64,000 nucleotides of DNA, taken from NCBI GenBank assembly GCA_028688905.1, contig JAQTXH010000001.1, forward strand, positions 854,156 through 918,155, given 5' to 3'. Of this stretch, positions 9,289 to 19,337 are shown in pieces; positions within the stretch are counted from its first letter, which is position 1, and each line of letters starts with the position of its first letter. The stretch is from Acidiphilium sp. GTDB lineage: Bacteria; Pseudomonadota; Alphaproteobacteria; Acetobacterales; Acetobacteraceae. The notes beneath the pieces were generated by a model that searched no databases, was not told the origin of the DNA, and was given only the letters and a program-made list of their open reading frames with translations. The translations under genes were made by a program, and so were the position numbers.

Positions 9289-10601
9289 CAGGATTTGTCC
9301 TTTGGAAGTCTTTTCGATGCCGCCCTGCCGGGCATAACCACTTGCCTGGTACGCGCGATGGCGAGGGCGTCGGCCTCGACATCCTCGGTAATGACGCTGC
9401 CGGCACCGATGACGGCGCGGTCGCCGACCGTGACCGGAGCGACCAGCGCGACATCGGAGCCGACGAATACGTCTTCGCCAATTGTTGTCCGATGCTTGGC
9501 TCGGCCGTCGTAATTGCACGTGATGGTGCCGGCACCGATATTGCTCCGGGCACCGATGTTTGAATCGCCGAGGTAGGTCAGGTGATTGGCTTTGGCACCG
9601 GCACCGAGATGCGTGGCTTTAAGTTCGACAAAATTGCCGACATGCCCGGCTTCGTCGACCACGGTGCCGGGGCGTATCCGGGCGAAGGGGCCGATGATGG
9701 CGGCGGGGCCGATTTTGCAGCCTTCGAGATGGGAAAAGGCGCGGATTACGGCGTCGCGCGCGATTTGAACTCCTGGCCCGAACACCACATGCGGCTCGAT
9801 CGTCACATCGGCCGCAATGGCGGTATCCGCTGCGAGGAACACAGTCTCGGGTGACGTCATCGTGACGCCGGCTTCCAACGCCGATTGGCGCAGGCGCGTC
9901 TGCAAGGCGGCTTCGGCCAGTGCGAGTTCGGCCCGGGAATTCACGCCCCGGCACTCGTCCCAGGGTGCTTCGATGACGGCGATGTGTGCAGTTTCGGCAC
10001 TCGCTATGGCGACGAGATCGGTGAGGTAGAATTCACCTTTGGCGTTGTTGTTGCCGATGGCCGCGAGCCAGCGCCGAAAATCCTGGGCGCGGGCAGTGAA
10101 GCCGCCAACATTGCACAAGGACTCAGCACGCTCACTTTCCGTTGCATCGGCAAATTCGACGATGCGAGTGGCAAATCCGGGTTCGCCAATGATCCGGCCC
10201 AAGACACCCGGATCGGGTGGCCGCGTGCCGAGAAGCGACAAAGCGGCATCTCCCGCCGTCAATCGATCGCGCAGCCGCCGAAGCGAGGCGCTACTGATCA
10301 GAGGGTTGTCGCCGTAGATGATAGTGACGAACCCGTTGCCGAATTCCGCCATGGCGGCCAGTGCTGCGGCGGCAGTGCCGTTGCGCCTGGTTTGCACCAC
10401 AACACCATGCGGCGTTGCCGCAGCGGCAACCGCCGCCATGTTTGGCCCGATCACCACCACAATTCGCGTGAATACGGACTCGCAGGCTTTTATGAGATGG
10501 TTGAGCATTGGGACACCGGCGATCCGGTGCAACACCTTCGGCAGGCTGGACTTCATGCGGGTTCCGAGGCCGGCAGCGAGGATGACAGCGACATGATCCA
10601 T
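9288..10601 (-). CDS. glmU: bifunctional UDP-N-acetylglucosamine pyrophosphorylase / GlcN-1-P acetyltransferase GlmU
   Basis: A 437-residue cytoplasmic enzyme. The N-terminal uridylyltransferase has LAAGLGTRMKSSLPKVLH, IYGDNPL and VGGFTARA. The C-terminal left-handed beta-helix acetyltransferase has GNFVELKATHLG, HLTYLGDSNIG and GAGTITCNYDG. It makes UDP-GlcNAc from the product chain that starts with GlmS, encoded next. It is somewhat shorter than enterobacterial GlmU (about 456) but both active-site regions are present. Confidence 0.96.
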   Translation of the reverse strand: MDHVAVILAAGLGTRMKSSLPKVLHRIAGVPMLNHLIKACESVFTRIVVVIGPNMAAVAAAATPHGVVVQTRRNGTAAAALAAMAEFGNGFVTIIYGDNPLISSASLRRLRDRLTAGDAALSLLGTRPPDPGVLGRIIGEPGFATRIVEFADATESERAESLCNVGGFTARAQDFRRWLAAIGNNNAKGEFYLTDLVAIASAETAHIAVIEAPWDECRGVNSRAELALAEAALQTRLRQSALEAGVTMTSPETVFLAADTAIAADVTIEPHVVFGPGVQIARDAVIRAFSHLEGCKIGPAAIIGPFARIRPGTVVDEAGHVGNFVELKATHLGAGAKANHLTYLGDSNIGARSNIGAGTITCNYDGRAKHRTTIGEDVFVGSDVALVAPVTVGDRAVIGAGSVITEDVEADALAIARTRQVVMPGRAASKRLPKDKS

Positions 10602-10680
10602 GGAGCGCAGCGGTAGCCCTGCCGGACGGTTTATGTCAAAGGGCTAGGTGTCACATCGGGTTTCGGAGTATGTCATTCTC

Positions 10681-11343
10681 ATGGATAAGCTAGGTTATAA
10701 AGTAGTCGTGTTCGATCTTGATGGCACATTGATCGATAGTCTTCCGGATCTGACGGCGGCTCTGAACCGCTCGTTGGCGCGTCATCTGGCCGGTCCAATC
10801 GAGCGTTCGGACGTGGCACCAATGGTCGGTGATGGTGCAAAAATTCTGCTTCAGAAGGGCTACGCCGCCTGCGGCATGGTGCCTTCGGCCGATGACGAAG
10901 CAACATTTCTTGCCGACTATGAAGCGCATGTTACAGATTTGACGGAATCTTACGCCGGGATTCCACAGGCATTGGTCGCGCTGACCGAGGCGGGGTATCG
11001 GCTTGGACTATGCACCAACAAGCCTGAGGTGTCCGCGCGCAAGGTTTTGGCAGCACTTGATCTGGACCAGTTTTTCTCCGTGGTGATCGGCGGGGACGCA
11101 ACGCCCTATCGCAAGCCGGACCCCCGCCACCTCGCCGCGGTACTCGAGGCGATGGACGTCGGAAAACTGAGCGCCGTGATGGTTGGCGACCATGCCAATG
11201 ATATGGCGACGGCCGCCGGGCTTGGCGTCAAGGCTATTTTTGTGACGTGGGGGTATGGCCGCCAAGCCAATGCCGTGAACCGGGTTGATGACCCTCAGGC
11301 GCTACCATTTGCGGTCGCTCGGGTTTTTGAACAGGACATTTGA
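10681..11343 (+). CDS. gph: HAD-family phosphatase, phosphoglycolate phosphatase-like
   Basis: A 220-residue HAD hydrolase: motif I VVVFDLDGTLIDSLPDL, motif II LCTNKPE, motif III KPDPRHL, motif IV MVGDHANDMATAAG. Gph normally hydrolyses 2-phosphoglycolate. The usual GDS of motif IV is GDH here, so specificity is uncertain. A GTG 33 nt upstream with an AAAGGG before it is an alternative start; I chose the ATG closest to motif I. It diverges from glmU. Confidence 0.8.
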   Translation: MDKLGYKVVVFDLDGTLIDSLPDLTAALNRSLARHLAGPIERSDVAPMVGDGAKILLQKGYAACGMVPSADDEATFLADYEAHVTDLTESYAGIPQALVALTEAGYRLGLCTNKPEVSARKVLAALDLDQFFSVVIGGDATPYRKPDPRHLAAVLEAMDVGKLSAVMVGDHANDMATAAGLGVKAIFVTWGYGRQANAVNRVDDPQALPFAVARVFEQDI

Positions 11344-11389
11344 CCGCCTGGACCTTGACGATCGGTCGATAATAGCCCATTTCAGAAAC

Positions 11390-11406
11390 AGGACTGGGGT
11401 TGTCCT
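11390..11406. promoter_or_regulatory. candidate operator upstream of the suf regulator
   Basis: AGGAC and GTCCT form a perfect inverted repeat with a 7-bp spacer, ending 14 bp before the Rrf2 gene start. Rrf2 regulators often bind such dyads and autoregulate the suf operon. This is position-based inference; no known IscR or RirA consensus is clearly matched. Confidence 0.25.
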
Positions 11407-11420
11407 TAATAGAGTGGGTC

Positions 11421-11891
11421 ATGTTGAGATTATCGCGTCTGACAGACTATGCGGTAGTGGTGCTGGTTCGGCTTTCGCGCGCCGACCTGGTGGAAACCGC
11501 GTCGAGCATCGCCATGGCGACCGGCATTCCTGAACCGACTGTTGCCAAAGTTCTGAAAGGATTGGCGCAGGCAGGTTTGGTATCGTCGCAAAGAGGTGCC
11601 CATGGCGGTTACCGGTTGGCGCGAGTGCTTTCCGCGATACCGGTTGCGGATGTGATTGTAGCGATCGATGGCCCAATCGCTTTGACCGCCTGCGTCGAAG
11701 GTACCGGGGGGACCTGCGAAAGCCAGTCGTTGTGCCCGATGGCCGGGCGGTGGGGTGTAGTCAACGATGCCATCAGCGAGGCATTGACCGCGATTACTTT
11801 GGCCGACATGCAAAGAGAAGCTGTCCCAAAATCATTGCGCTTCGCACCACGAATTGAGTCCGGCGCTCACGCGTCTTCGACCGTCGAATAG
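11421..11891 (+). CDS. Rrf2-family Fe-S transcriptional regulator of the suf operon
   Basis: A 156-residue winged-helix regulator: [38 protein letters not shown] as recognition helix, and [12 protein letters not shown] as wing. Three cysteines ([15 protein letters not shown]) sit where IscR-type proteins bind a [2Fe-2S] cluster. It opens the suf cluster, 8 bp before sufB, so it most likely senses Fe-S status and controls this operon. The ATG used removes seven residues of a non-conserved upstream extension. Confidence 0.92.
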   Translation: MLRLSRLTDYAVVVLVRLSRADLVETASSIAMATGIPEPTVAKVLKGLAQAGLVSSQRGAHGGYRLARVLSAIPVADVIVAIDGPIALTACVEGTGGTCESQSLCPMAGRWGVVNDAISEALTAITLADMQREAVPKSLRFAPRIESGAHASSTVE

Positions 11892-11899
11892 AGGATCAA

Positions 11900-13351
11900 A
11901 TGGCAGCGGTTACTGAAACAATCGAAACCATAGACCGGCTTACTGACGGCGGCTATAAGTTTGGTTTTGAAACGAACATCGAGATGGATTTCGCACCGAA
12001 AGGTTTGAACGAAGATATCGTCCGTCTGATATCGGCGAAGAAGGGTGAGCCTGAATGGCTGCTTGAATGGCGGCTGAAATCATACCGGGCATGGCTTACG
12101 ATGGTAGAACCGAACTGGGCGCGGATTCGGCATCCCCGGATCGATTATCAAGACCTGTATTATTACGCAGCACCGAAGCGCGCGGCCCCGAAATCGCTGG
12201 CGGATGTCGATCCTGAACTGATCAGTATGTATGATAAGTTAGGGATTCCGCTGAATGAACGAGCAGCGCTCGCGGGCGTGGCGGTCGATGCGGTTTTTGA
12301 CAGTGTGTCGGTCGCGACGACGTTTCGTGAAAGCCTGTCGAAAGTCGGGGTGATATTCTGCTCGATCAGTGAAGCCGTGCGCGAGCACCCCGAATTGATC
12401 CGCAAATATCTGGGCAGTGTGGTTCCTGCGGGCGATAACTATTTTTCGGCTTTGAACAGTGCGGTGTTTTCCGATGGCAGCTTTGTGTTCATTCCGCGTG
12501 GTGTGCGGTGTCCGATGGAACTTTCCACCTATTTTCGGATCAACGCACGTAATACGGGACAGTTTGAACGGACGCTGATTATTGCCGAAGAGGGAGCGAG
12601 CGTTTCGTATCTTGAGGGTTGCACCGCGCCAATGCGCGATGAGAATCAACTGCATGCGGCTGTCGTTGAATTAGTCGCGCTTGATGAAGCGTCGATCAAG
12701 TATTCGACAGTGCAGAATTGGTATCCAGGCGACGCGCAGGGACGCGGCGGGATTTACAATTTTGTCACCAAACGCGGGGCGTGCCGCGGCCGGAAGTCGA
12801 AAATATCCTGGACCCAGGTGGAAACCGGCTCGGCGATTACCTGGAAATATCCGTCTTGCATATTACAGGGTGAGGGGTCTTCGGGTGAGTTCTATTCGGT
12901 AGCGCTGACGAATAATTACCAGCAAGCCGACACTGGAACCAAAATGATCCATCTCGCGCCCAACACGACGAGTACGATTATCTCGAAAGGGATATCTGCC
13001 GGACACTCCAACAATACCTACCGAGGGCTGGTACGGATCATGCCGCGCGCGCACGGTGCCCGCAACTTCACCCAGTGCGACAGCCTGTTGATCGGAAATC
13101 AATGCGGTGCCCACACGGTGCCCTATATTGAGAGTCGCAATCAGAGTGCAAAGGTGGAACACGAAGCTACCACCTCGAAAATTGCGGATGACCAGCTATT
13201 TTATTGCCGATCGCGCGGGCTTTCTACCGAAGATGCTGTCGGATTACTGGTTAATGGCTTCTGTCGCGACGTTTTGAAGGAATTGCCGATGGAGTTTGCT
13301 GTGGAAGCACAAAAATTGCTCGCCGTGTCGCTTGAAGGTTCGGTGGGTTGA
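11900..13351 (+). CDS. sufB: Fe-S cluster assembly scaffold protein SufB
   Basis: A 483-residue member of the SufB/SufD family and core of the SufBCD scaffold on which Fe-S clusters are built. Characteristic segments are [66 protein letters not shown] and [26 protein letters not shown] precedes the ATG. Length is normal. Confidence 0.97.
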   Translation: MAAVTETIETIDRLTDGGYKFGFETNIEMDFAPKGLNEDIVRLISAKKGEPEWLLEWRLKSYRAWLTMVEPNWARIRHPRIDYQDLYYYAAPKRAAPKSLADVDPELISMYDKLGIPLNERAALAGVAVDAVFDSVSVATTFRESLSKVGVIFCSISEAVREHPELIRKYLGSVVPAGDNYFSALNSAVFSDGSFVFIPRGVRCPMELSTYFRINARNTGQFERTLIIAEEGASVSYLEGCTAPMRDENQLHAAVVELVALDEASIKYSTVQNWYPGDAQGRGGIYNFVTKRGACRGRKSKISWTQVETGSAITWKYPSCILQGEGSSGEFYSVALTNNYQQADTGTKMIHLAPNTTSTIISKGISAGHSNNTYRGLVRIMPRAHGARNFTQCDSLLIGNQCGAHTVPYIESRNQSAKVEHEATTSKIADDQLFYCRSRGLSTEDAVGLLVNGFCRDVLKELPMEFAVEAQKLLAVSLEGSVG

Positions 13352-13362
13352 AGGACTGACAT

Positions 13363-14106
13363 ATGCTTGAAATCAAGGGACTGACTGCGACAATTGGTGA
13401 CAAGAAGATTTTGCGGGGCATCAATCTGATTATGCCGGACGGCGAAATTCACGCCATCATGGGTCCCAATGGTGCCGGCAAATCGACGCTGTCGTATGTG
13501 CTGTCAGGCCGCGAGGGGTATACAGTCACCGGTGGCAGTGCGACGTTCAATGGTCAGGATATCCTGGCCATTGAACCTGAGGCGCGCGCGGCAGCCGGGA
13601 TTTTCCTGGCATTTCAGTATCCGGTTGAGTTGCCGGGCGTAGGGAACGCCAACTTCATCCGCACGGCGGTGAACGCAATTCGTCGAGCGCGTGGCGTGCC
13701 GGAGTTGGACGCTGTCGCGTTTTTGAAAGAAGCCCGCGCGGCCATCAAGAGTTTGAAAATGCCGGACGACATGCTGAAGCGCAATGTCAATGTCGGGTTT
13801 TCCGGTGGGGAGAAAAAGCGCAATGAAATCCTTCAGATGGCTCTTTTGAAACCATCTCTGGCACTGCTCGATGAAACCGATTCCGGGCTCGATATCGACG
13901 CGCTGAAAATTGTCGCGGATGGGGTGAATGCGCTGCGAGGACCCGCATTTTCGGCACTGGTCATCACCCACTATCAGCGTCTGCTCGATCATATCGTCCC
14001 CGACCGGGTGCATGTTCTCGCGGCGGGGCAGATTGTCCGTTCGGGTGGCCCCGAGTTAGCGCGGGAGCTTGAGGCTCATGGGTATGCGGGATTGGAGGCG
14101 GCATGA
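13363..14106 (+). CDS. sufC: Fe-S assembly ATPase SufC
   Basis: A 247-residue ABC-type ATPase that drives conformational change in SufBCD. Walker A is GPNGAGKSTLSYVL, the signature is FSGGEKKRNEIL, and Walker B is LALLDETDSGLDIDALK, where the SufC-typical Asp-Glu-Thr-Asp replaces the transporter DEP. The H-loop is VITHYQRLL. AAGGA precedes the ATG; the stop overlaps sufD in an ATGA junction. Confidence 0.97.
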   Translation: MLEIKGLTATIGDKKILRGINLIMPDGEIHAIMGPNGAGKSTLSYVLSGREGYTVTGGSATFNGQDILAIEPEARAAAGIFLAFQYPVELPGVGNANFIRTAVNAIRRARGVPELDAVAFLKEARAAIKSLKMPDDMLKRNVNVGFSGGEKKRNEILQMALLKPSLALLDETDSGLDIDALKIVADGVNALRGPAFSALVITHYQRLLDHIVPDRVHVLAAGQIVRSGGPELARELEAHGYAGLEAA

Positions 14107-15314
14107 ACGTCAGCGATTTCCTGGATCGCATCGATTTTTCGGCACTGGCCGGGCCGGCACAGCGTCGCGTGAATGCGGTCGAACGGTTTCGTGCGCAAGG
14201 CTGGCCCACCCGGGCTGACGAAGCATGGCACTATACCGATCTCCGCGGACGACTGAAGAATTTTGAATTCGCATTGCCGATCGGTACCGGTAACGCGTTC
14301 GGCATGATGCCTGTGACATCGTCACCCTGTGTCACCTTCGCCAACGGGCGTTATGCCGAGACGCACTCAACGACACTTTCGTTCGTAACGCCCCATGGCG
14401 GCGACGTGGCATGCGAAGCTGGGTCCGATCTGCCGATGGTCGCGGTTAATGCGGCGATCGCCACCGGTGGCGCTTTGTTTAATGTGCCGAACGATGTCGA
14501 TGCTGGCACGGTGTTTCTGGTTTCGTTAGCGGACGCGGCCAATCAGCTCGCGATTGCCTCTCGCCATCGGATTTCGGTCGGCGTTGGCGCGTCGCTGACA
14601 TTGATCGAAATTTCCCGGGGAATGGGCGAATATTTGCATAATTCGGTCATCGAGATTGTTTTGGCCAAAGGTGCAATGTTACGGCACTATCGGATGCAGG
14701 ACGAAGCTGCCGACGCCGTGCATGTCACGACGATATTTGTCGATATCGCCGCAGATGCAAAATATGAATCCTTTATACTTAATTATGGCGCGCGCCTTAG
14801 TCGCAATGAAGTACACGTCTCTCTGGCAGGGGCCGGTGGAGAGGTTAGTTTGGGTGCGGCCCAGCTTTTGAGTGGGATGCAGCATGGCGATATCACCACC
14901 ATCATCACCCATGACGCTCCGCATTGTGCCTCGCGCCAGACGGTGAAGTCGGTACTGGGCGGTGCGGCGCGTGGGGTGTTTCAGGGGCGGATTAAAGTAG
15001 CCCGCGCGGCCCAGAAGACGGATGGATATCAAATGAACCAGGCGCTGCTGCTGTCGCCTGATGCCGAGATCGACTGCAAACCAGAACTTGAAATCTTCGC
15101 CGACGATGTGAAGTGTAGTCACGGTGCCACGATTGGTGCGCTTGATCCTGAACAAATGTTTTATTTGCGCAGCCGCGGTATTCCCGAGGAACAGGCACGA
15201 GTAATATTGATCCGGGCCTTTCTCGATGGGGCCTTGGAATCCGTGGCGGATCAGCAAGCGCGGGCTGTGTTTGAAAATGCGATTGAAGCATGGCGGTTGA
15301 AGGGCATGTCATGA
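14103..15314 (+). CDS. sufD: Fe-S cluster assembly protein SufD
   Basis: A 403-residue partner of SufB and SufC. Family features are the basic N-terminal WPTRADEAWHYTDLRGRL, QTVKSVLGGAARGVFQGRIKV, DGYQMNQALLLSPDAEIDCKP and KCSHGATIGALDPEQMFYLRSRGIPEEQAR (given in parts). It overlaps sufC upstream and sufS downstream by 4 nt each, so the block is translationally coupled. Confidence 0.96.
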   Translation: MNVSDFLDRIDFSALAGPAQRRVNAVERFRAQGWPTRADEAWHYTDLRGRLKNFEFALPIGTGNAFGMMPVTSSPCVTFANGRYAETHSTTLSFVTPHGGDVACEAGSDLPMVAVNAAIATGGALFNVPNDVDAGTVFLVSLADAANQLAIASRHRISVGVGASLTLIEISRGMGEYLHNSVIEIVLAKGAMLRHYRMQDEAADAVHVTTIFVDIAADAKYESFILNYGARLSRNEVHVSLAGAGGEVSLGAAQLLSGMQHGDITTIITHDAPHCASRQTVKSVLGGAARGVFQGRIKVARAAQKTDGYQMNQALLLSPDAEIDCKPELEIFADDVKCSHGATIGALDPEQMFYLRSRGIPEEQARVILIRAFLDGALESVADQQARAVFENAIEAWRLKGMS

Positions 15315-16555
15315 GTGCGGCAGTGCATCAGGTTGGTTTCGATATCGAGCGGATACGGGCTGATTTTCCGATTTTGACCGAACGAGTCCATGGCAAGAAA
15401 CTTGTTTTTCTGGACAGTGCGGCTTCGGCGCAGAAGCCACGCTCGGTGATCGACACGATGGTGCGGACAATGGAGACACGCTACGCCAATGTGCATCGTG
15501 GTCTGCACTGGTTGAGCGAGCGTTGTTCAGATGATTATGAAGCGGCGCGCGACAAGGTTGCTGCGTTTCTGAATGCGGCCCGCGAGGAGATTATTTTTGT
15601 TCGCAACACGACCGAGGGTATCAATCTGGTTGCGCAGACCTACGGCCGATCAGCGCTGAAGCCCAGCGATGCCGTCGTTGTTAGTGAAATGGAGCATCAC
15701 GCCAATCTGGTGCCATGGCAGATGCTGCGCGATCAGCACGGCATAGACCTTCGTATCGTTAAAATCACGGATGCGGGCGACGTCGATTTCGATGATCTGG
15801 AGCGTGTTTTTACCGATGGCCGTGTCAGGTTGTTAGCGATAACCCACATGTCGAATGTTCTGGGCACCTATACGCCAGTGGCGCGGCTTGCGGCCTTTGC
15901 GCATGAGCGCGGGGCCAAAATATTGCTCGATGGCGCGCAGGCGGTTGTGCATCGTGCGGTCGATGTGAAGGCGATTGATGCTGATTTTTACGTGTTTTCG
16001 GGCCATAAACTCTACGGTCCAAGCGGTATTGGGGTTTTATTCGGCAAATATGCCCTGCTCGAAGCGATGCCACCGTTCATGGGTGGTGGTGAAATGATCC
16101 GTAGCGTCAGTTTTGCAACCTCGACCTGGGCAGACCCGCCGTTTCGCTTTGAGGCGGGCACGCCGGCGATTGTTGAAGCGATCGGGCTTGGGGCAGCAAT
16201 TGATTATGTCGACTCCATTGGATTTGATGCGATTTCCGCGCATGAACGTCGTCTGACCGATCATGCGCTGGCGACACTCGCAACCATCGACGGCGTGACA
16301 ACGCTCGGCCGTGCGCAGGATCGCGGGGGTGTTGTTGCGTTCACGCTTGAAGGCATCCATGCGCATGACGTCGCGACACTACTCGACAAGCAGGGAATTG
16401 CGGTGCGGGCCGGTCATCATTGTGCGGAGCCTTTAACGCGTCGGCTAGGGGTGGAAAGCACGGCTCGGGCATCATTTGGCGTGTACACGACACTTGATGA
16501 AATCGATGCGCTTGCCGTGGGGTTGCGGCGCGTGCAGCAGGTGTTCGGGCGATGA
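15311..16555 (+). CDS. sufS: cysteine desulfurase SufS
   Basis: A 414-residue PLP enzyme that removes sulfur from cysteine as an enzyme persulfide. Visible are NVHRGLHWLSERC, RNTTEGINLV, SEMEHHANLVPW, the PLP lysine in FSGHKLYGPSGIGVL, and the persulfide cysteine in RAGHHCAEPL near the C-terminus, as in type II desulfurases. The ATG taken is the one overlapping the sufD stop. Its sulfur acceptor here is probably SufU, encoded next. Confidence 0.96.
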   Translation: MSAAVHQVGFDIERIRADFPILTERVHGKKLVFLDSAASAQKPRSVIDTMVRTMETRYANVHRGLHWLSERCSDDYEAARDKVAAFLNAAREEIIFVRNTTEGINLVAQTYGRSALKPSDAVVVSEMEHHANLVPWQMLRDQHGIDLRIVKITDAGDVDFDDLERVFTDGRVRLLAITHMSNVLGTYTPVARLAAFAHERGAKILLDGAQAVVHRAVDVKAIDADFYVFSGHKLYGPSGIGVLFGKYALLEAMPPFMGGGEMIRSVSFATSTWADPPFRFEAGTPAIVEAIGLGAAIDYVDSIGFDAISAHERRLTDHALATLATIDGVTTLGRAQDRGGVVAFTLEGIHAHDVATLLDKQGIAVRAGHHCAEPLTRRLGVESTARASFGVYTTLDEIDALAVGLRRVQQVFGR

Positions 16556-17001
16556 ACATTGCGACGACTGAAGACCTTTATCAGAGCCTGATCATGGATC
16601 GTGCCCGCTCGCCACGCCACGCCGGGAGATTGGATGAATTCGATGCCGAAGCGGAGGGCGATAATCCGATGTGCGGCGATCGGGTACATGTACGGCTCCG
16701 GCGTGAGGGTGGAAAGATCGGCATTTTATGTCACGAGACCCGCGGTTGTGCGATCTGCATCTCCGCAGCGGATTTGATGGGTGATGCGGCGATTGGCAAA
16801 GCTGACACCGAAATCCACGACCTGGCCGATGCGTTTGAAGCAATGATTGTGACGGGTGTGATTCCGGATCGGCTCGATTTTTTGGATCTGCGTGCGTTGG
16901 CCGGTGTGCATGCCTACCGTTCACGGCACCGCTGTGCAACGTTGCCGTGGCAAGCGCTGCGGGCGGCAATTGGCAAGACGATGGAGCTTCGTCATGGGTG
17001 A
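16552..17001 (+). CDS. sufU: sulfur-accepting Fe-S assembly protein SufU
   Basis: A 149-residue IscU-like protein. It has LYQSLIMDRARSPRHAGRL, the first ligand in DNPMCGDRV, the second in GCAICISAADLM, and the third in RHRCATLPW, separated by the extra insertion that distinguishes SufU from IscU. SufU receives persulfide from SufS via a bound zinc. No sufE is seen in the window, which fits SufU serving that role. It overlaps sufS by 4 nt and sufT by 8 nt. Confidence 0.93.
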   Translation: MNIATTEDLYQSLIMDRARSPRHAGRLDEFDAEAEGDNPMCGDRVHVRLRREGGKIGILCHETRGCAICISAADLMGDAAIGKADTEIHDLADAFEAMIVTGVIPDRLDFLDLRALAGVHAYRSRHRCATLPWQALRAAIGKTMELRHG

Positions 17002-17359
17002 CAATATTGCGCAATCAGAGCCGGTTACGACCTGGACGCCAGACGGCGAGACCGTCCCCTTGGTTACGGAAGACGCTGTGGTTGCCGCGATCGCGACCGT
17101 GTATGATCCTGAAATTCCGGTCAATATTTTTGAGCTGGGGCTTATCTATGCCATCGAAATTGAGGGTGGCCGAGTAAAAGTGGAAATGACCCTGACGGCA
17201 CCGGCCTGTCCCAGTGCGCAGGAATTGCCGGAATCGGTACGTTTAGCAGTGGCGACGGTACCGGGTGTCACGGAGATCGACGTGGAAACCGTGTGGGATC
17301 CGCCGTGGGACCCCTCCCGCATGAGCGACGAGGCACGGCTCGCCCTTAACATGTATTGA
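16994..17359 (+). CDS. sufT: SufT-like MIP18/DUF59 Fe-S maturation protein
   Basis: A 121-residue protein with the DUF59 core: YDPEIPVNIFELGLIYAIEI, a VEMTLTAPACPSAQELP cysteine-containing loop and a final VETVWDPPWDPSRMSDEAR. DUF59 proteins assist transfer or maturation of Fe-S clusters, and alphaproteobacterial suf operons commonly include one. The start lies inside the sufU 3' end and is set by the loss of similarity further upstream. Confidence 0.92.
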   Translation: MGDNIAQSEPVTTWTPDGETVPLVTEDAVVAAIATVYDPEIPVNIFELGLIYAIEIEGGRVKVEMTLTAPACPSAQELPESVRLAVATVPGVTEIDVETVWDPPWDPSRMSDEARLALNMY

Positions 17360-17371
17360 GTAGTGATCAAC

Positions 17372-17743
17372 ATGAGCACAACACGAACCCCTGAAAAGAC
17401 CCCACGCCGCGCGCTGCCCCCCTTGATGCAGTTGACCGAGGATGCGGCAGGTCGGTTGCGCGGTCTTTATGGCAAAGGTGAGGTCGGCAGGTTGTTGCGT
17501 ATTGGTGTGAACACCAAGGGTTGTTCCGGCATGTCGTACCAGATGGACTGGGTCGATCACAAGGAACCTTCCGACGAGGAAATCACCGACAAAGGCGTTA
17601 CTGTACTAATTGACCGCAGAGCGACATTGTTTTTGATCGGTACCGTGATGGACTACAAGACTGACAAATTCACGTCTGGATTCACGTTCGAGAATCCGAA
17701 CGAGAAAGGTCGCTGCGGCTGTGGCGAGAGTTTTCACGTCTGA
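17372..17743 (+). CDS. A-type Fe-S carrier protein (SufA/IscA family)
   Basis: A 123-residue HesB/IscA-fold protein with the three conserved cysteines: [14 protein letters not shown] and the C-terminal [11 protein letters not shown]. It carries clusters from the SufBCD scaffold to targets. A GTG three codons upstream is an alternative start; neither has a strong ribosome site. It is the last gene of the suf operon and its 3' end overlaps hisI on the other strand by 10 bp. Confidence 0.93.
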   Translation: MSTTRTPEKTPRRALPPLMQLTEDAAGRLRGLYGKGEVGRLLRIGVNTKGCSGMSYQMDWVDHKEPSDEEITDKGVTVLIDRRATLFLIGTVMDYKTDKFTSGFTFENPNEKGRCGCGESFHV

Positions 17744-18084
17744 CCGATGGTACCGTTCGGGCCGACCGCGCGAAAAAAACAATTAGGCGCGCCAGTGTGG
17801 CAGGCGGGTCCAACTTGATCGACCAGCACCAAAATTGTATCGGCATCGCAATCGAGCCGCATTTCCACGAGGCGCTGTGTGTGGCCCGAGGTTTCGCCTT
17901 TGCGCCATAGCGCGGCGCGGCTTCGGCTGAAGTAGCAAACTTGGCCGGTCCGCAATGTTTCGGCGATCGCGTCCGCATTCATCCAGGCCAGCATCAGAAC
18001 CTCGCCGGTATCGTGCTGTTGCGCGATGGCGGGGATGAGGCCCGATGCATTAAAGTGAGCGGCACTAAAAATTGTTTCGCTCAT
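17734..18084 (-). CDS. hisI: phosphoribosyl-AMP cyclohydrolase HisI
   Basis: A 116-residue enzyme for the third step of histidine synthesis. It has the family strings [29 protein letters not shown], the metal-binding DCDAD, and [10 protein letters not shown]. No HisE domain is attached. The ATG overlaps the metC stop (ATGA), and the stop overlaps the end of the convergent A-type carrier gene. Being last in an sseA-metC-hisI unit is an unusual operon position for hisI. Confidence 0.94.
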   Translation of the reverse strand: MSETIFSAAHFNASGLIPAIAQQHDTGEVLMLAWMNADAIAETLRTGQVCYFSRSRAALWRKGETSGHTQRLVEMRLDCDADTILVLVDQVGPACHTGAPNCFFRAVGPNGTIGQT

Positions 18085-19337
18085 TGTGCCTGCTCGACAC
18101 CCCTGCGGTCTTCCAGTTCGCCGGCCATGCAGGGCGGCGAACTGCAAGTGATATGCGCCTGGCCACGCAGAACGGAGAGTCCTGCCTCCAGATCAGCGAT
18201 CAGGTCGTTTACATGCTCAAGTCCGATTTGCAGGCGCAGCATTTCGCCTCCGAACGAGCCGGTGCCCTCGCTGCGGCTGATCGTGAAACTGGTCGGCAAT
18301 GCCAGACTTTCGTAACCACCCCAGGACGCGCCGATCCCAAACAAGCGGAGCGAGTCCACCATTGCGGTGACAGCCCCGTAATCGAACGTGGGATTCAATA
18401 CGATGCCGAATAGGCCACAGGCACCGGTGAAATCGCGCTTCCAGAATTCGTGACCCGGGCACGAGGGCAGGGCAGGGTGCAGCACGCGTTGCACCTCGGG
18501 GCGATCCGCCAACCACCGCGCGATGGTCAATGCATTCGCCGCCTGCTGATCGAGCCGGACGTTGAGGGTGCGAGCCCCGCGCAAGGCAAGCCAGCAGTCA
18601 TCGGGCGAGGCATATTGACCGAGATCGAGCGCTCCGGTGCGCAGCCACGCCCAATCCTGCTCTGTTGCAACCGTAATGGCACCGAGCACGATATCGGAGT
18701 GCCCTCCGATATACTTCGTCAGCGCCTGGATCGACACATCTACACCGTGGCGGAACGGCTGAAAGGTGCAAATGCCCCAAGTATTATCCATGAACAACTT
18801 TGCCCCGTGCGCGTGCGCAACACGGGACAACATCGGAACGTCCTGCACTTCAAAACTGTGGCTACCAGGGCTTTCTGCAAAAATAACTTTGGTTTCCGGG
18901 GCGATCAGGGCGCGCAAAGCGGGCTCGATGACCATGGGGTCGTAATACGTCGTCGTAACGCCGTAGCGTACAAGGACGGTGTCGCAAAAACGTCGCGTAG
19001 GACCATAGACTGAGTCCGGTATCAACACGTGATCGCCCGATTTGAGGAATGCCAGCAGCGGCACCGTGATCGCGGCAAGTCCTGATGAAACGATCTGGCA
19101 ATGCGTGCCGCCTTCGATTTCGCTGACGACGGCTTCCAATGCAAAGTGGGTTTCGCTGCCGTAGAGGCCGTAGATTTCCTCTTGTTCAAGGCGGCGTTTG
19201 CCGATTTCGCGTCGATCCGCACAGCTGGGGTAAAGCACGGTGGAACCCCGGACGAGTTTGGGATTGACATAGCCATGCGACTTCACCGGGCGACGTCCGG
19301 CGAGGACTAATTTTGTTTCAAAATGATCATTGCTCAT
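18081..19337 (-). CDS. metC: cystathionine beta-lyase MetC
   Basis: A 418-residue Cys/Met-metabolism PLP enzyme of the alphaproteobacterial beta-lyase type. Visible are [57 protein letters not shown], the PLP lysine in [16 protein letters not shown], and the [11 protein letters not shown] loop. It cleaves cystathionine to homocysteine. It overlaps sseA upstream and hisI downstream by 4 nt each. The last ~25 residues ([12 protein letters not shown] onward) extend past the usual end. Confidence 0.92.
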   Translation of the reverse strand: MSNDHFETKLVLAGRRPVKSHGYVNPKLVRGSTVLYPSCADRREIGKRRLEQEEIYGLYGSETHFALEAVVSEIEGGTHCQIVSSGLAAITVPLLAFLKSGDHVLIPDSVYGPTRRFCDTVLVRYGVTTTYYDPMVIEPALRALIAPETKVIFAESPGSHSFEVQDVPMLSRVAHAHGAKLFMDNTWGICTFQPFRHGVDVSIQALTKYIGGHSDIVLGAITVATEQDWAWLRTGALDLGQYASPDDCWLALRGARTLNVRLDQQAANALTIARWLADRPEVQRVLHPALPSCPGHEFWKRDFTGACGLFGIVLNPTFDYGAVTAMVDSLRLFGIGASWGGYESLALPTSFTISRSEGTGSFGGEMLRLQIGLEHVNDLIADLEAGLSVLRGQAHITCSSPPCMAGELEDRRGVEQAQ

